Below are positions 37,711 to 49,483 of a stretch of 64,000 nt of DNA, one piece after another (positions within the stretch are counted from its first letter, which is position 1; every line of letters begins with the position of its first letter). A program made the position numbers and the translations under genes. The stretch is taken from NCBI RefSeq assembly GCF_008326305.1, contig NZ_BIXY01000002.1:1-64000 (forward strand). The letters are read 5' to 3'. Origin of the DNA: Dictyobacter arantiisoli. Lineage in GTDB: Bacteria > Chloroflexota > Ktedonobacteria > Ktedonobacterales > Ktedonobacteraceae. The notes beneath the pieces are model-generated. The model had not been told where the DNA came from. It searched no databases and worked only from the letters and a program-made list of their open reading frames with translations.

Positions 37711-38530
37711 TTCCCCAACCAATCGGCTTATTATGCAACTTGGTGCATAGAAATACAGCTAGCTACAAACTATCATACCACTCTAAAAGCGGCTATTGTA
37801 TAAGGAAAAAGTCCTGTATCAAAGAACTAGATTAGAAATATGTCGTCATACTATGACGGTAAACTCCTCTTGATTCGTATAAAAAGAAATAGTCCTTTGT
37901 ATGGCTGACTTTATTTCGCTGTTTTCTGTCCTGGCCTTTCTTTGATTTTTGTCGATAAGAATAAGCAACGACATACTGATTGTAGTCATACCTGGCATCT
38001 TCTCTTGTTAAAGTCAGGTACTATAAAGAGAAGATGCTGAAGAGTTACCTGTCTTGAACGCGACGTTCTGGGATCGTGGACGTGATATATGCCCATACAG
38101 GACCATAAACCTACCCAATGGTAACTGGCGTACAGGCAATTGCTGGGTAGCTTGCGGATGAGCGTGATATACTCGCGTTAGGGCCATACTTTAGAATGAA
38201 TCTGGCTCTTTGGGATAGAAGGGTATTTATTCATGTTTCTCTGTCTGCTCCAGGCATATATCCCAGAGCGGTTACGTGAACTGTTGTATCTTATGGCAAA
38301 CGTGTAAGTACAATCCAATACCGCTTTCTCGTAGGCGTAATGGGCATTGTGCGTAACATGTGAGCCAACGAAGCGGCAGTCTTTTAGCGCAAAGTCCTAG
38401 ATTGTCATCATGGTACATGGTTGAACGTTGTACATTGCAGTGTATGTCTTCTAAAAAACATGGGCGCAAGAGGTTGTGCTTAAAATGAGTCAGTAATTTT
38501 CTATTCTATTCTGAAAGGGGCATTTGTCCT
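37711..38530. other. Long intergenic region
   Basis: About 820 bp without a believable gene. A TGATATACT extended -10 at 38165-38173 could start the rightward zinc-ribbon gene with a leader of about 350 nt. A 65-codon leftward frame at 38272-38469 has many Cys and no ribosome site and was not accepted. The stretch 38080-38450 is more G/C-rich than its surroundings and could be a decayed gene. Confidence 0.5.
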
Positions 38531-39112
38531 GTGAACGGGATTTCATTGGTGCTTTCGGCGGCCACTGCGTCGTCAAATATATTAGATACCCTCTCGGGGT
38601 TGGTTGGACCTATTGTGGGATGTCTGGTGATGTTCCTGGTGATTTTTTCACTCAGTCTGATTATCTGGACTTTCCGCGATATTCGTTCGCGTACGCAAGA
38701 CTTTATATCACAGATTTTAGCAACCGTCCTTGTTACTCTCTTCAACGTTGGAGGCTTATTTATCTACTTGATCCTGCGCCCTCGTCAGACTCTGGCGGAA
38801 ATCTACGAGCGTCAATTAGAGGAAGAATCGCTCCTGGCTGAGATGACTGAGCGGCAAACATGCACCAATTGTCATGCCCGTGTGGAGTCCGATTTCCAGG
38901 TGTGCCCATCATGTGGACAGAAGCTGAAACGTTCTTGCCCCAAATGCGAGCGCTTGCTTGAGCTACGCTGGACCTATTGTCCTTATTGCGCCAGTAACGT
39001 CGGTGGCGCGCCGATGCCAGGCAACATGCCTGGTGTTTCTATGCAGGGTATTCCACCCAACGTATCCATTCCCGGCAATCCTGGCATGCCTGTTAGTGGT
39101 AACCGTTATTGA
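38531..39112 (+). CDS. Membrane protein with double zinc ribbon
   Basis: A 193-aa protein starting at a GTG. Two transmembrane helices (about 24-48, VGCLVMFLVIFSLSLIIWTF; and about 58-83, ILATVLVTLFNVGGLFIYLI) are followed by a short charged helix and a cytoplasmic double zinc ribbon: CTNCHAR, CPSCGQ, CPKCERLL and CPYCASN. The tail is rich in Met, Pro and Gly. AAAGGGG lies about 11 nt before the GTG. Similar small ribbons end the protease at 2782-4437. The function is unknown; the ribbon may bind protein or nucleic acid at the membrane. Confidence 0.8.
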   Translation: MNGISLVLSAATASSNILDTLSGLVGPIVGCLVMFLVIFSLSLIIWTFRDIRSRTQDFISQILATVLVTLFNVGGLFIYLILRPRQTLAEIYERQLEEESLLAEMTERQTCTNCHARVESDFQVCPSCGQKLKRSCPKCERLLELRWTYCPYCASNVGGAPMPGNMPGVSMQGIPPNVSIPGNPGMPVSGNRY

Positions 39113-39142
39113 TTATGCTTGCCGTGCGGCTTCAGGTTGTTT

Positions 39143-39195
39143 GAGGCTCCCTTCCTATTTCATCTACTTGTCCTTGTAGACGAGAAGGGAGCCTC
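39143..39195 (+). terminator. Terminator after the zinc-ribbon membrane gene
   Basis: GAGGCTCCCTTC (39143-39154) pairs with GAAGGGAGCCTC (39184-39195), and an inner TCTAC/GTAGA stem lies in the loop. There is no marked T run after it. Confidence 0.65.
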
Positions 39196-39347
39196 CAGGC
39201 TGGGGGTCTTCTGTATAGCGCCCTCTTAATCCTCCATATTCAGCTCTCGTTCCCCTCCATTGCTCATCTTTATCTTTCCAGAGCGCTACCAATCTAAAGT
39301 GGCTTGTATCGCTCATCTAACAGGCTTGTCCGTTCATCCTATCTGCT

Positions 39348-39375
39348 TTGTTCATGGGCTGAAATGTGATATAAT
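39348..39375 (+). promoter_or_regulatory. Probable gyrB promoter (extended -10)
   Basis: TTGTTC (39348-39353), a 16-nt spacer and a perfect TATAAT (39370-39375) preceded by TGA. The distance to the gyrB start is about 410 nt, so the leader would be long. No other gene lies between. I see no clear structured element in the leader. Confidence 0.6.
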
Positions 39376-39758
39376 GATGTGACGAAATGTGGCATACGTT
39401 ACCGCATTTTGGATGTTCTAACAGAATGTTTTTCATAGAAGTAGGCATGTCTCCATAAAATGAAAGCTTCTTAGCACGTCTGTATATGCTGGTATATATA
39501 CAGGGTATGTACAGTTTCTCTTGTGCCACCCCATGCGAGGCAATCTTTATGTGAGACGAACGGCATCCCGATAAGCGGAAGCTTTTTTCGGAGCCGCGTG
39601 CACCTGTCCCAATCGTTCAGGCAGAATACGTTTTCCCTATTTACTGAACAAAATGAGGCATCTGCCATGCTCTTTGTAATAGTCCCCCGTTGATAAAACG
39701 GTTTATGTATCACGAGGATACTTGTCCTTAAGTGTGTGTAAGTCCCAGCTTGTTGTAG

Positions 39759-41810
<2,052 letters not shown>

Positions 41811-41837
41811 AACCGCGTTATTGTATAAATTGTCAAC

Positions 41838-41880
41838 GATAATAGACCCGCTAAACATTCATGCTAGCGGGTCTATTATC
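41838..41880 (+). terminator. gyrB terminator
   Basis: A 16-bp perfect stem (41838-41853 and 41865-41880) starts 28 nt after the gyrB stop; the arms end in A/T-rich sequence. Confidence 0.82.
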
Positions 41881-41920
41881 ATCCTAGACTTTCCGGCTTT
41901 GGATTATAAAAGGAGCAAAA

Positions 41921-42733
41921 ATGGCAAAAAAATCAAAGCCATCTAAGAAGAAGAACTTAAGTGTTAACACATCACAAGCTGACAGATTGCTCGGATTTGT
42001 CAGTCAGCAAATATTGCAGGAAGACTATGCCGGTGCAGTGACCAATTGTGAGCGTTTATTAAATTTCCTTCCTCTGTACTCTCCACTGCGTGCTGATGTG
42101 CTTGTACAACTTGGAACTGCGCATAGTATGCTGCAAAACTATCCACAAAGTTATGCAGTCTTCAGTGAAGCACTGAAGCTAGAACCAAATGCCGCTGACC
42201 TCTGGTATAACCGGGGCATGTCGTGTCGATATACTTTGCGTTTTGGTCAATCCTTCAAGGATTTTACGCGTGCCGTAGAACTGAATTGCAGAGCTGATCT
42301 GTCAAAGCAATTTGATGAGGCGTTGAAGTTTAGTCGTGAGATGGCAGAAAAGTCGATCAAGTTACGTGGTCCCAAATTCACTTTAGATCAACTAATTGAA
42401 CAGGAGCATCTCTTCCAACGTGGTTTGGCACTGATGGAAGAGCGTCAGTGGGATGTGGCGGGGCAAGCATTCCAGAAGTCCATTGCAATGGGAGATTGCT
42501 TACCACAACCCTGGGGCAATCTGGGAATATGTTTGCTGATGCAGGAATGCTATGACGAGGCCGAAGCTGCATTGAACCGTGCACTTGTCATCGATCCGCA
42601 GTATACCCTCGCTAAAAATAATTTGGCGCTGCTCCCCGAAAGCCGTCGGCTAGGCCCTCCGGAAATGATTGGGATACAAGATCCATTTAAGGGTAGCAAG
42701 GTCAAGCAATCAATTACTTTTATTGAGCAGTAG
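41921..42733 (+). CDS. TPR repeat protein
   Basis: A 270-aa protein with a basic N terminus (KKSKPSKKKN) and several tetratricopeptide repeats, for example LVQLGTAHSMLQNYPQSYAV then SEALKLEPNAADLWYNRGMS, and near the end PWGNLGICLLMQECYDEAEA then LNRALVIDPQYTLAKNNLAL. AAAGGAG precedes the ATG. There is no signal peptide, so it is probably a cytoplasmic scaffold for protein contacts. Strong hairpins isolate it on both sides, so it is a single-gene unit. No partner can be named. Confidence 0.85.
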   Translation: MAKKSKPSKKKNLSVNTSQADRLLGFVSQQILQEDYAGAVTNCERLLNFLPLYSPLRADVLVQLGTAHSMLQNYPQSYAVFSEALKLEPNAADLWYNRGMSCRYTLRFGQSFKDFTRAVELNCRADLSKQFDEALKFSREMAEKSIKLRGPKFTLDQLIEQEHLFQRGLALMEERQWDVAGQAFQKSIAMGDCLPQPWGNLGICLLMQECYDEAEAALNRALVIDPQYTLAKNNLALLPESRRLGPPEMIGIQDPFKGSKVKQSITFIEQ

Positions 42734-42780
42734 CACCAGTTCAGATTATCAAATAATGACTGGGAATACGTCGCCATTTA

Positions 42781-42842
42781 CAAGCGTACAGTAGAACTGG
42801 CTCTCCTTAAAATAAGAGAGAGCCAGTTCTACTGTACGCTTG
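42781..42842. terminator. Perfect 25-bp hairpin after the TPR gene
   Basis: Arms 42781-42805 and 42818-42842 match perfectly around a 12-nt loop. It lies 48 nt after the TPR gene. The loop, not the flank, is A-rich, so it is a strong but atypical terminator. Confidence 0.75.
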
Positions 42843-42888
42843 GCGGTTTAAGCTGTTCATCCATAGTCAACCCAAAAGCTTACGTTCC

Positions 42889-43168
42889 AAAAGTGAGCGT
42901 GCTTCTGACGGTCAACAGGGTCATCAAGGTCATACGTTGATGCTGGTTGATTACCCTGATCAGGTCATTGTTCACACGGTTGAGCACAGTCAGCACTGCC
43001 GGACCTCTTTGGCGGATGCTCCCTCCCTGGCGCTCGAACGTCGCCAGGTCATCGATCTGCCTGCAAAACGAGCTCTGGTGATCGAACATCAAAGTCAATC
43101 CAAATGGTGCCCTTTTTGATAATAGCCAGGCGGAACGAGACATCCGCATGATCAAGGTTCAGCACGTT
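42889..43168 (+). pseudogene. IS66-family transposase remnant with internal deletion
   Basis: In one frame 42889-43113 reads GQQGHQGHTLMLVDYPDQV, then VHTVEHSQHCRTSL and ERRQVIDLPAKRALVIEHQS, ending KWCP. This matches the N-terminal zinc-ribbon part of IS66 transposases (GxxGHxGHTL; ERRQVIDLP). Directly after, in another frame, 43118-43162 reads DNSQAERDIRMIKVQ, the IS66 C-terminal DNxxAERDLRMxKVQ motif with the catalytic Glu. The central catalytic core of some 250 residues is missing, so the copy is dead. No terminal inverted repeats were found. Confidence 0.85.
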
Positions 43169-43214
43169 TTTATATCTGTATCCCTTAGACAAACTACTCA
43201 CTTTGACATCCTGC

Positions 43215-45425
43215 CTACATGTTATCCTCCCCTGTTCTTGTCTGGTTGTCAGGATATGTTGCGTCATCTTCTTCATCGTCATCGTCGTCGTCCCAATCAT
43301 TGTTCTCCCATCTGGTAGCAGGATAGCGGCGTTGACTTTTGCGTTCCAGTTTGTTGGGACAGATCAGTTCTATCCGTACGCCAAGTAGATGTAATATCTC
43401 TTCAATAGGATGTTTTTCGCTTTCTTCTACTGTAATAGGCCCTCCATAGGCGTTGCCGCGCTCCTGACGATGTGCACAAATGTGTTGACGCAGGTGCGTG
43501 ATAATCTCCTCTGGCAAGAAGGTTGCGGTGGTTCGATAGGGCAGATGAAATTGATAGTGCGCGTCGGCACTGCTGTATTCAAAGGCGATCAGGCTCTGTC
43601 CTTCTGGATCGAGCTTGCGCAGGTCTCCCTGGTCAAGGGTGTCCCAGTCGCCAATATAGCGAGTGCGGCTCCAGGGAATGTCGAGTAGATCGGTGGGATG
43701 GACGAGTAGTTCTGTCAGGCGAGCATGGTCAATGGGTTGGCGCGTCTGCAGGGCTTGCGCCAGTATGCTTTCCAGTTGCTGGTGGATATAGTGTTCGACT
43801 TGCTCGACACTGAGCAGTTCACTATTCGTTTCTGGCTGTAATGCTTGCCCTGTGATGGCCTGGAAGATCTGCCGCGTGCGGTTGCTGATCTCGTCTTCAA
43901 TGCCATGGCGTTTTAATGAAGATAAGCTATCGAATAAAGTATCGGCGGCGAAATTGGCTGCGGCTTCTAGCATGAGCTGGCGGGTGAAGGCTTCGCTGCC
44001 ATCCAGATAGCCAGTGGGAATGATCACACCATTGCGATATGCCTGCTCAAGGAGTGTGGCTTTCACACTGTATAATCCCTGCCGGTCGTCGTAGTAGAGT
44101 TGGTCGGTCGCTTTCGCCCAATGGTTGAGATGATTGAGCTGATAAAAGGTTTGCTCAATACGTTCGGGCTGACAGAGCCAGCGTAGCCGTCCTGGCAGTA
44201 TGCTGCCTGGATCATTGGGCTGGGGTTGATATGGTGGTTGATTGGCGTATTCCCAGGCCGTAATCAAAACCATTTCATCATCCTTCGCCTGCTTTCCTTC
44301 CCAGCCATAGCTATCCTGTTGCCGGGCATAAAGATAGGCTGCTAGCTTGAGAAGCTCCATCCGGAATCGGGAATTATCTCCGGTTGAGCGCAGGAGCATA
44401 TGGGGGGTAAATTGACAGGGGATGCGCTCGGTGGTGATGTTGGGACAAAAGCTGAGGCGATTGAGAATGGCATCATGCATCTGATGGCTGATTTTTTTGA
44501 GGATCACAAAGGCATATTCGCGGTGATCAGTGATGGGCATAATTTGATAGCCTAACATTTGTACTTTGCCGGTAATGCCCTGACAACTTGGACCTGTTTC
44601 AATGCCTGCTATGTGTTGTAGCAGTTCGATGGCTGGATACATGTGTAGATCCTGCTGATGGCTCTGTTGCTTGTCTGTTTGGTCGCTGGCGCTCAGACGT
44701 TGATACTCGGGGTGTGTCAATATGCCATCGATATGGAGATCCAGCCAGCGAAAGAACTCACGGGCCTGGCGTAGATAGCTGCCATCGTTGGCCAGTAGTG
44801 CCTTCTCTCCTACAACTGAGAGTAGATTGAGACTGAAGAGCTTGTTGCGTTGTATCCAGGGCTCTTGTTGCGCGAGAATACGCTGGCGATAGTCAGGATT
44901 GAGCGCGAATTCCTGGCAAAAGTTACAAATAGTTTGATAGTTCATTTCTTCAAAGAAGAACTCTCGCAGAAAATGGCTCTCGCCATAGCAAGGAGATTCC
45001 TGTTCGAGGACGGTCATGTCAAAGCAGTCGCGCTCCAGAGGGAGGATCTCCTGGTGGGTAAAGTTTTTTTCCAGATGTTTTAAGGTTGTTTGAATCTGTG
45101 CCTGTAATTGTCTGATTGTTTGTTTTACCTCGCCAGGCAGTTTTTTATTTTGATAGGGTTGTTTTAGGGTTGTGATATCTGTGAGCAATTGCTGCTGTTG
45201 TTGTTGTTTTAACTCTTGTAAGAGTTGCGATAAACGTGTTTTCTGAGGCTCCTTGAGCGCTTTCAGTAAGATATGGATACTCAATTGTGATAAGGGGAGT
45301 ATGGCAACGGAGATCTTTTCGCGATACCAGAGGGTTAACTGCTGATCTCCTACTTCGGCACCAGTATCCAGTTCCGCGCTAAACGCATAATTGCCGTAGA
45401 CTATTTTATATAATTCGACATGCAT
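43215..45425 (-). CDS. Large protein of unknown family
   Basis: A 736-aa soluble protein that I do not recognise. It begins with a strand-rich stretch (MHVELYKIVYGNYAFSAELD) and a Gln-rich helical region with a polyQ run near 75, then mostly alpha-helical sequence with aromatic residues. The C terminus (after about 695) is a very acidic tail with a run of Asp/Glu. GGTGG lies about 9 nt before the ATG. No enzyme motif, signal or membrane helix is seen. It may be cotranscribed with the BTAD regulator, which ends only 52 nt upstream on the same strand. Its 3' end borders the IS66 remnant. Confidence 0.75.
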   Translation of the reverse strand: MHVELYKIVYGNYAFSAELDTGAEVGDQQLTLWYREKISVAILPLSQLSIHILLKALKEPQKTRLSQLLQELKQQQQQQLLTDITTLKQPYQNKKLPGEVKQTIRQLQAQIQTTLKHLEKNFTHQEILPLERDCFDMTVLEQESPCYGESHFLREFFFEEMNYQTICNFCQEFALNPDYRQRILAQQEPWIQRNKLFSLNLLSVVGEKALLANDGSYLRQAREFFRWLDLHIDGILTHPEYQRLSASDQTDKQQSHQQDLHMYPAIELLQHIAGIETGPSCQGITGKVQMLGYQIMPITDHREYAFVILKKISHQMHDAILNRLSFCPNITTERIPCQFTPHMLLRSTGDNSRFRMELLKLAAYLYARQQDSYGWEGKQAKDDEMVLITAWEYANQPPYQPQPNDPGSILPGRLRWLCQPERIEQTFYQLNHLNHWAKATDQLYYDDRQGLYSVKATLLEQAYRNGVIIPTGYLDGSEAFTRQLMLEAAANFAADTLFDSLSSLKRHGIEDEISNRTRQIFQAITGQALQPETNSELLSVEQVEHYIHQQLESILAQALQTRQPIDHARLTELLVHPTDLLDIPWSRTRYIGDWDTLDQGDLRKLDPEGQSLIAFEYSSADAHYQFHLPYRTTATFLPEEIITHLRQHICAHRQERGNAYGGPITVEESEKHPIEEILHLLGVRIELICPNKLERKSQRRYPATRWENNDWDDDDDDEEDDATYPDNQTRTGEDNM

Positions 45426-45477
45426 TGTATCATTCCACCTTTCCCACTTAAACCATGGATACGTTGTATGTTGATGT

Positions 45478-46404
45478 TTATGCCACTGCGATGATGATCA
45501 GAAGCGATCGTTGCTGTATGGTACGATAGGCGGCTTGTTGTTCACGGATGAGCAGACCGTGTTGTATGCGCCGCGCAAGCTCCTGTGTGTAGATCGCTGG
45601 TTCGTTTTTGTCTTCACGGATAATATTGATTGAATAGTGTGCGATATGCAGAGCTTCCTGGCGGCGTCCCTGTTCTGCGAGGAGCAGAATCAGGCGGCAG
45701 AGCGCATCTTCATCCTGCGGATAGGTCTGTAGAAATAGATATAGTAGCTCTTCTGCCTGCCGTATGCGCCGGGCTTGCATGTGCAGATCGACGAGATGAT
45801 AGAGGACACGCCGCTGAGCACCATCAATAATATAGCGTCGCCGTTGCGACCAAGGTGCCTGTATATCGTCTTCTAAAAACATTCCTTTATCGAGGAGATG
45901 GGCCGCTTCCAGGTAACGAAGTGGATTTTCTCCTTGTTTCTCTTTATGCAGGGCAGTGTGAGCCAGTTTTAGCAATGCATCGGCATCAACCCATAGCCAT
46001 GCCTGATCCGGCAGGAGGAAGACGGTCTCTCCATTTATACGTCGGGTTTGAAGCAGGCTGTCCTCTCGCTCTGCGGTCTCTTCGGGTAGGTAAAGGATAT
46101 GCCGCCGTAGTACCGATGCGGTGGTGTCGAGCGCATGCTCGGCATTGATACCCTGATGTCGCGGCCATAAGGCTTCAATCAAGGCGGATTTGGCGATACG
46201 ACGGCGTGGACTACATAAGAGTACCTTGAGCATGGTAATGGCTGCCTTGCGACTGTTGGCACCGGCGCTGTTAAGCGCATGATAGCTGGGCCGACCTATG
46301 GATGTTGGCAGTGCATGTGTCAGTGTAAATTCGCCCAGTGTCGTTACCCGTAGATATGGGTAGAGCGGTTTCTCCTGCTGTACATAATGATCCAGTGCTT
46401 GCAT
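45478..46404 (-). CDS. BTAD (SARP-like) transcriptional activator domain protein
   Basis: A 308-aa regulator. AGGAGG 8 nt before the ATG at 46404 decides the start. The N-terminal part is an OmpR-like winged helix (YLRVTTLGEFTLTHA, KAAITMLKVLLCSPRRRIAK, SALIEALWP), and the rest is the BTAD, a TPR-like helical domain (LKLAHTALHKE, LLDKGMFLEDDI, VLYHLVDLHMQARRIRQAEEL, PQDEDALCRLILLLAEQGRR). No ATPase domain follows, unlike in large SARP-LAL proteins. It ends in a hydrophobic LLIIIAVA. The neighbour downstream, the 736-aa protein, is on the same strand and may be its partner or target. Confidence 0.85.
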   Translation of the reverse strand: MQALDHYVQQEKPLYPYLRVTTLGEFTLTHALPTSIGRPSYHALNSAGANSRKAAITMLKVLLCSPRRRIAKSALIEALWPRHQGINAEHALDTTASVLRRHILYLPEETAEREDSLLQTRRINGETVFLLPDQAWLWVDADALLKLAHTALHKEKQGENPLRYLEAAHLLDKGMFLEDDIQAPWSQRRRYIIDGAQRRVLYHLVDLHMQARRIRQAEELLYLFLQTYPQDEDALCRLILLLAEQGRRQEALHIAHYSINIIREDKNEPAIYTQELARRIQHGLLIREQQAAYRTIQQRSLLIIIAVA

Positions 46405-46644
46405 ACTGCATTCCTCCTCCATATTCCTCTATTGGATCATACGTTTACGAAAACTTCTCTACGTCTCGTTAAACGATTTGTTTCTGCCTCAAGCATACCA
46501 TAACTGACCTGTGGTCTCTGTGAGGTTTTCGTGAGGTTTTTTAGCTCACTATACTGGTACTTGTCTATGGTGATCTGTGTATCACTATGCTCATGTTTAG
46601 CAATACAACAATTGCCTGCTTTTGCGCTGAAAAAACGTTATCGA

Positions 46645-49236
46645 TCAGGGTAATGGCGGCTCATCCGCCAGGGCAGGTAGTTTTAAGGTGTCACGATAGA
46701 GCGTGGATTGTAATTGTTTGGGATGTTCGGGATTGTGCCACCAGAGGCGTTGTCGCACTTCTTGTTGCTCTTGATTCCAGGCAAAGCTGATTTCACCGAG
46801 ATTGTTGTATCCTACAATCAGATTTCCGGCCTTCCAGCGTCCCAACCACTTTTCATATTGGGATAGCGTGTTGGCGAGTCCCGTTTTGGGACGCTCTAGC
46901 CTTTGCTCAATCTTCGCTGCCTGCTCGATAGTAGTGCCAAGCAGTTGTTGCCCTGAGCGGTTCCAGGCATGTTGTGTCTGGTCGGGAGTATAGCGTTGGC
47001 TGCGCTCCTGAAGCTTGCTACGCGTGCGCCTGGTTCGTGTCTGAACCCTGGTGAGGCCTCTCAGGATGCCGCGCAAGGGGCGTAGCGTGAAGCGCATCAG
47101 GCTTATATGTGGTCGGTGCTCCTGATCGGCTGTTGTCTGGAGCGTATTGCGCAGGTAGTGGATGCGATAGCTACGGCTGGGTGGTAGATGATCAAAGGCT
47201 CCTTTGAGCCATCCATTGGCTGGCATGATGATTTCACTGCGTGCACGCCGGGCTGCGATCAAGCGTGGAATAGCCCACCAGAAGCGATAGAGTTGCTTGC
47301 GAATCAGTGTCAAAAAATACGTGAGGGTATAGTGGTCGTTGCCTGTAATATCCCAGGCAAAGAAGTCGAGTATTGGTTCCTCGCCACCCTGTAGCAAGGC
47401 GCGCAGGCGGGGATAACCCACTGCCAGGACCGAGATTTGTGCTCCTGATCCTTCGTTGCAATAAGGGCTGGCGGTAAAGTTCACAAATCTGGCTGTCTGC
47501 TGCTTTTTCTGATCCCAGTATTCAAGGCTGGAAGCAAAGGCATAATGAACATCGCCGGTCAGAAATACGACATGTTTTAATGTGCTGGTTATCTGTAAGA
47601 AGTGCTGAAAGGTTCCCCATTCTAAAGACCAGGCTTCGCGATCAAATTTATAATTATCTTTGACGCGCCAGCGACTCCAAAATTGAACTGTTTCGATGAA
47701 ATCAATGCCAATGACCGGGGCGGCTGAAATGATAATCGTGGCTTCGGCCTCTGGTTTCTTGATCTGCTCAATTTGTTGCTGCATAGCACTCCTGGTGAGT
47801 AAGCCTGGAAAGCTGCCAGGAGACTCATAGTAGCGTTGCGTGCGTGTGTCCAGGACGATGACCTGATAATTGGGACCTGCATAGTGATAATGCCAGTCGA
47901 GTGCGCGCTTGGAGCGTTGCAAGGCCCCTTTGCCTTTAAAGGCTTCTGGCATACCAATTGCCTTCCAAATGATATCAGCCTGGGAGGAGCCTTCGTTTCC
48001 ACGCCAGTCATTAATCGCCTCCAATAGCGCAGCCCCATGGGATTCAGCGAACTGTGCGGGCGTGTTGCCCCAGGCCTGACATAAGGCATAGGCGAGCAAT
48101 GCATTGCGGATAATGCGGCGTCCCAGCGGCTTTTGCAGGACATGATGGCACCAATCCCCATCCAGAAACCAGTCATCGGTGACATCGTGATCGTCGCAAA
48201 TCATATAGGTTGCGATATTTGCCAGGGCGCGTCGTACCTGCGGGAGCGCTTCACGGAAGCTTGCCAGCTTTTGTAGCTCATCGCGATACTGATCCTGTGC
48301 TTTCAACTGTGAGCCATGATCGGCATGTACCCCTGGATAGAGCCAGGCCCAGAACTCGTCTATGGATAACATTTCTGCGGGCCAGAGGACGTCGGACCAA
48401 CTAAAAAGATACATTGCTAGATATTCACCCCACGCCATTAGATGGTTCTGGGGCTTTGAGGTAGTGAAATGAGCTTGATTTTCGATACTGTGTTTGCGGG
48501 TTCCAGGTAAAAGTTTATCGGCTGCTAGCTGGATTTGTGGTAGTATTTCCCGTTGATTACCTGCCAGTAATACATTCCCTGCATCGGTCAGTGTATGCAG
48601 GAGCGGAGTCGCCACATCATCGGCATAGATCTGATCGCCGGTCATATAGAGCTGTTGTGGGCGTTCCTGCCCACCCTGTGCAACCGCCTGTGCAATGATG
48701 ATATCCAGTCCCGACAACATCTCTTTGCCTGCGCCATGCGCTTTGCGACAGGAACCATGCACAATTCTAAACTGCTGGATATCCTGCGCTGGCAATAAAA
48801 AGCTCGGCAAAGGATGTCCGGGATAGACAATCTGTTGCAGCGGGTCTTTCTGTTTGTTCAATATTCCCGGTGTTCCCAGGTGATCAATTGTTTCGGCCTG
48901 TAGAGCTTGCGCATCGGGAATTTGATCCGCTGGGCTAAAGAAGAGATTATAATAGTAGAGCATCTGCCAGTCCAGTGGCTCCTGCTGTTTTGCTACTTTA
49001 GCCGTAATCGCTATCATATGCAGATTATCACCGATACGCAGCGTGGTCTGGGTAGCCTGTAGGCGTAGCTGTAAATCATCCTGTGAGGCGCGTTCATAGA
49101 TACGCAGTGTCACGTTGCGAGCGGATTTCAGGGCCAACCAGACAGTCACACTCTCCGGGTCTACCCGCCGCACGATTGGTCCCGCCAGAATCAACGGCAA
49201 CTGTGTAATACGTTCAGACAACGATATCCAGGACAT
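46645..49236 (-). CDS. PhoD-like metallophosphatase
   Basis: An 863-aa protein with an N-terminal beta domain (PIVRRVDPESVTVWLALKS, about 15-130) and a PhoD-like phosphatase domain: GSCRKAHGAGKE (161-172), MTGDQIYADD (198-207), ICDDHDVTDDWFLDGDW (about 350), VIVLDTRTQRYYE and LTGDVHYAFAS. These are metal ligands of the PhoD family of phosphodiesterases and monoesterases. The last 200 residues are a basic, Arg-rich region with weak helical periodicity. No Tat or Sec signal is seen, although PhoD is usually exported, so this is probably a cytoplasmic member. It is a single gene, opposite to the ThyX-like gene. Confidence 0.85.
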   Translation of the reverse strand: MSWISLSERITQLPLILAGPIVRRVDPESVTVWLALKSARNVTLRIYERASQDDLQLRLQATQTTLRIGDNLHMIAITAKVAKQQEPLDWQMLYYYNLFFSPADQIPDAQALQAETIDHLGTPGILNKQKDPLQQIVYPGHPLPSFLLPAQDIQQFRIVHGSCRKAHGAGKEMLSGLDIIIAQAVAQGGQERPQQLYMTGDQIYADDVATPLLHTLTDAGNVLLAGNQREILPQIQLAADKLLPGTRKHSIENQAHFTTSKPQNHLMAWGEYLAMYLFSWSDVLWPAEMLSIDEFWAWLYPGVHADHGSQLKAQDQYRDELQKLASFREALPQVRRALANIATYMICDDHDVTDDWFLDGDWCHHVLQKPLGRRIIRNALLAYALCQAWGNTPAQFAESHGAALLEAINDWRGNEGSSQADIIWKAIGMPEAFKGKGALQRSKRALDWHYHYAGPNYQVIVLDTRTQRYYESPGSFPGLLTRSAMQQQIEQIKKPEAEATIIISAAPVIGIDFIETVQFWSRWRVKDNYKFDREAWSLEWGTFQHFLQITSTLKHVVFLTGDVHYAFASSLEYWDQKKQQTARFVNFTASPYCNEGSGAQISVLAVGYPRLRALLQGGEEPILDFFAWDITGNDHYTLTYFLTLIRKQLYRFWWAIPRLIAARRARSEIIMPANGWLKGAFDHLPPSRSYRIHYLRNTLQTTADQEHRPHISLMRFTLRPLRGILRGLTRVQTRTRRTRSKLQERSQRYTPDQTQHAWNRSGQQLLGTTIEQAAKIEQRLERPKTGLANTLSQYEKWLGRWKAGNLIVGYNNLGEISFAWNQEQQEVRQRLWWHNPEHPKQLQSTLYRDTLKLPALADEPPLP

Positions 49237-49483
49237 TCTAACTACCCTCGCGTTTCGCTCTTCTGCACATGCATTTATCAGATCAATTCTCTCTTTTCTA
49301 TATACGACTCATCCATAGCATATGTAGCAAAACCCCGACCTTTATCTCTCGCTATCCCGAAAAATCACGAGGACACTTTGATAGGACCGGGTAAGGATGG
49401 TAGGATGGAATATCGACCCTGGGAAAAAATGATGATAGGATAAAGGATAGGATGATAAGCTATATTTTATGTTAGAGGTGTTT

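Noticed and set aside
38272-38469. 65-codon leftward ORF in the long gap before the zinc-ribbon gene
   Set aside because: No ribosome site, odd composition and no resemblance to a known family; the stretch may be a decayed gene but this cannot be shown.
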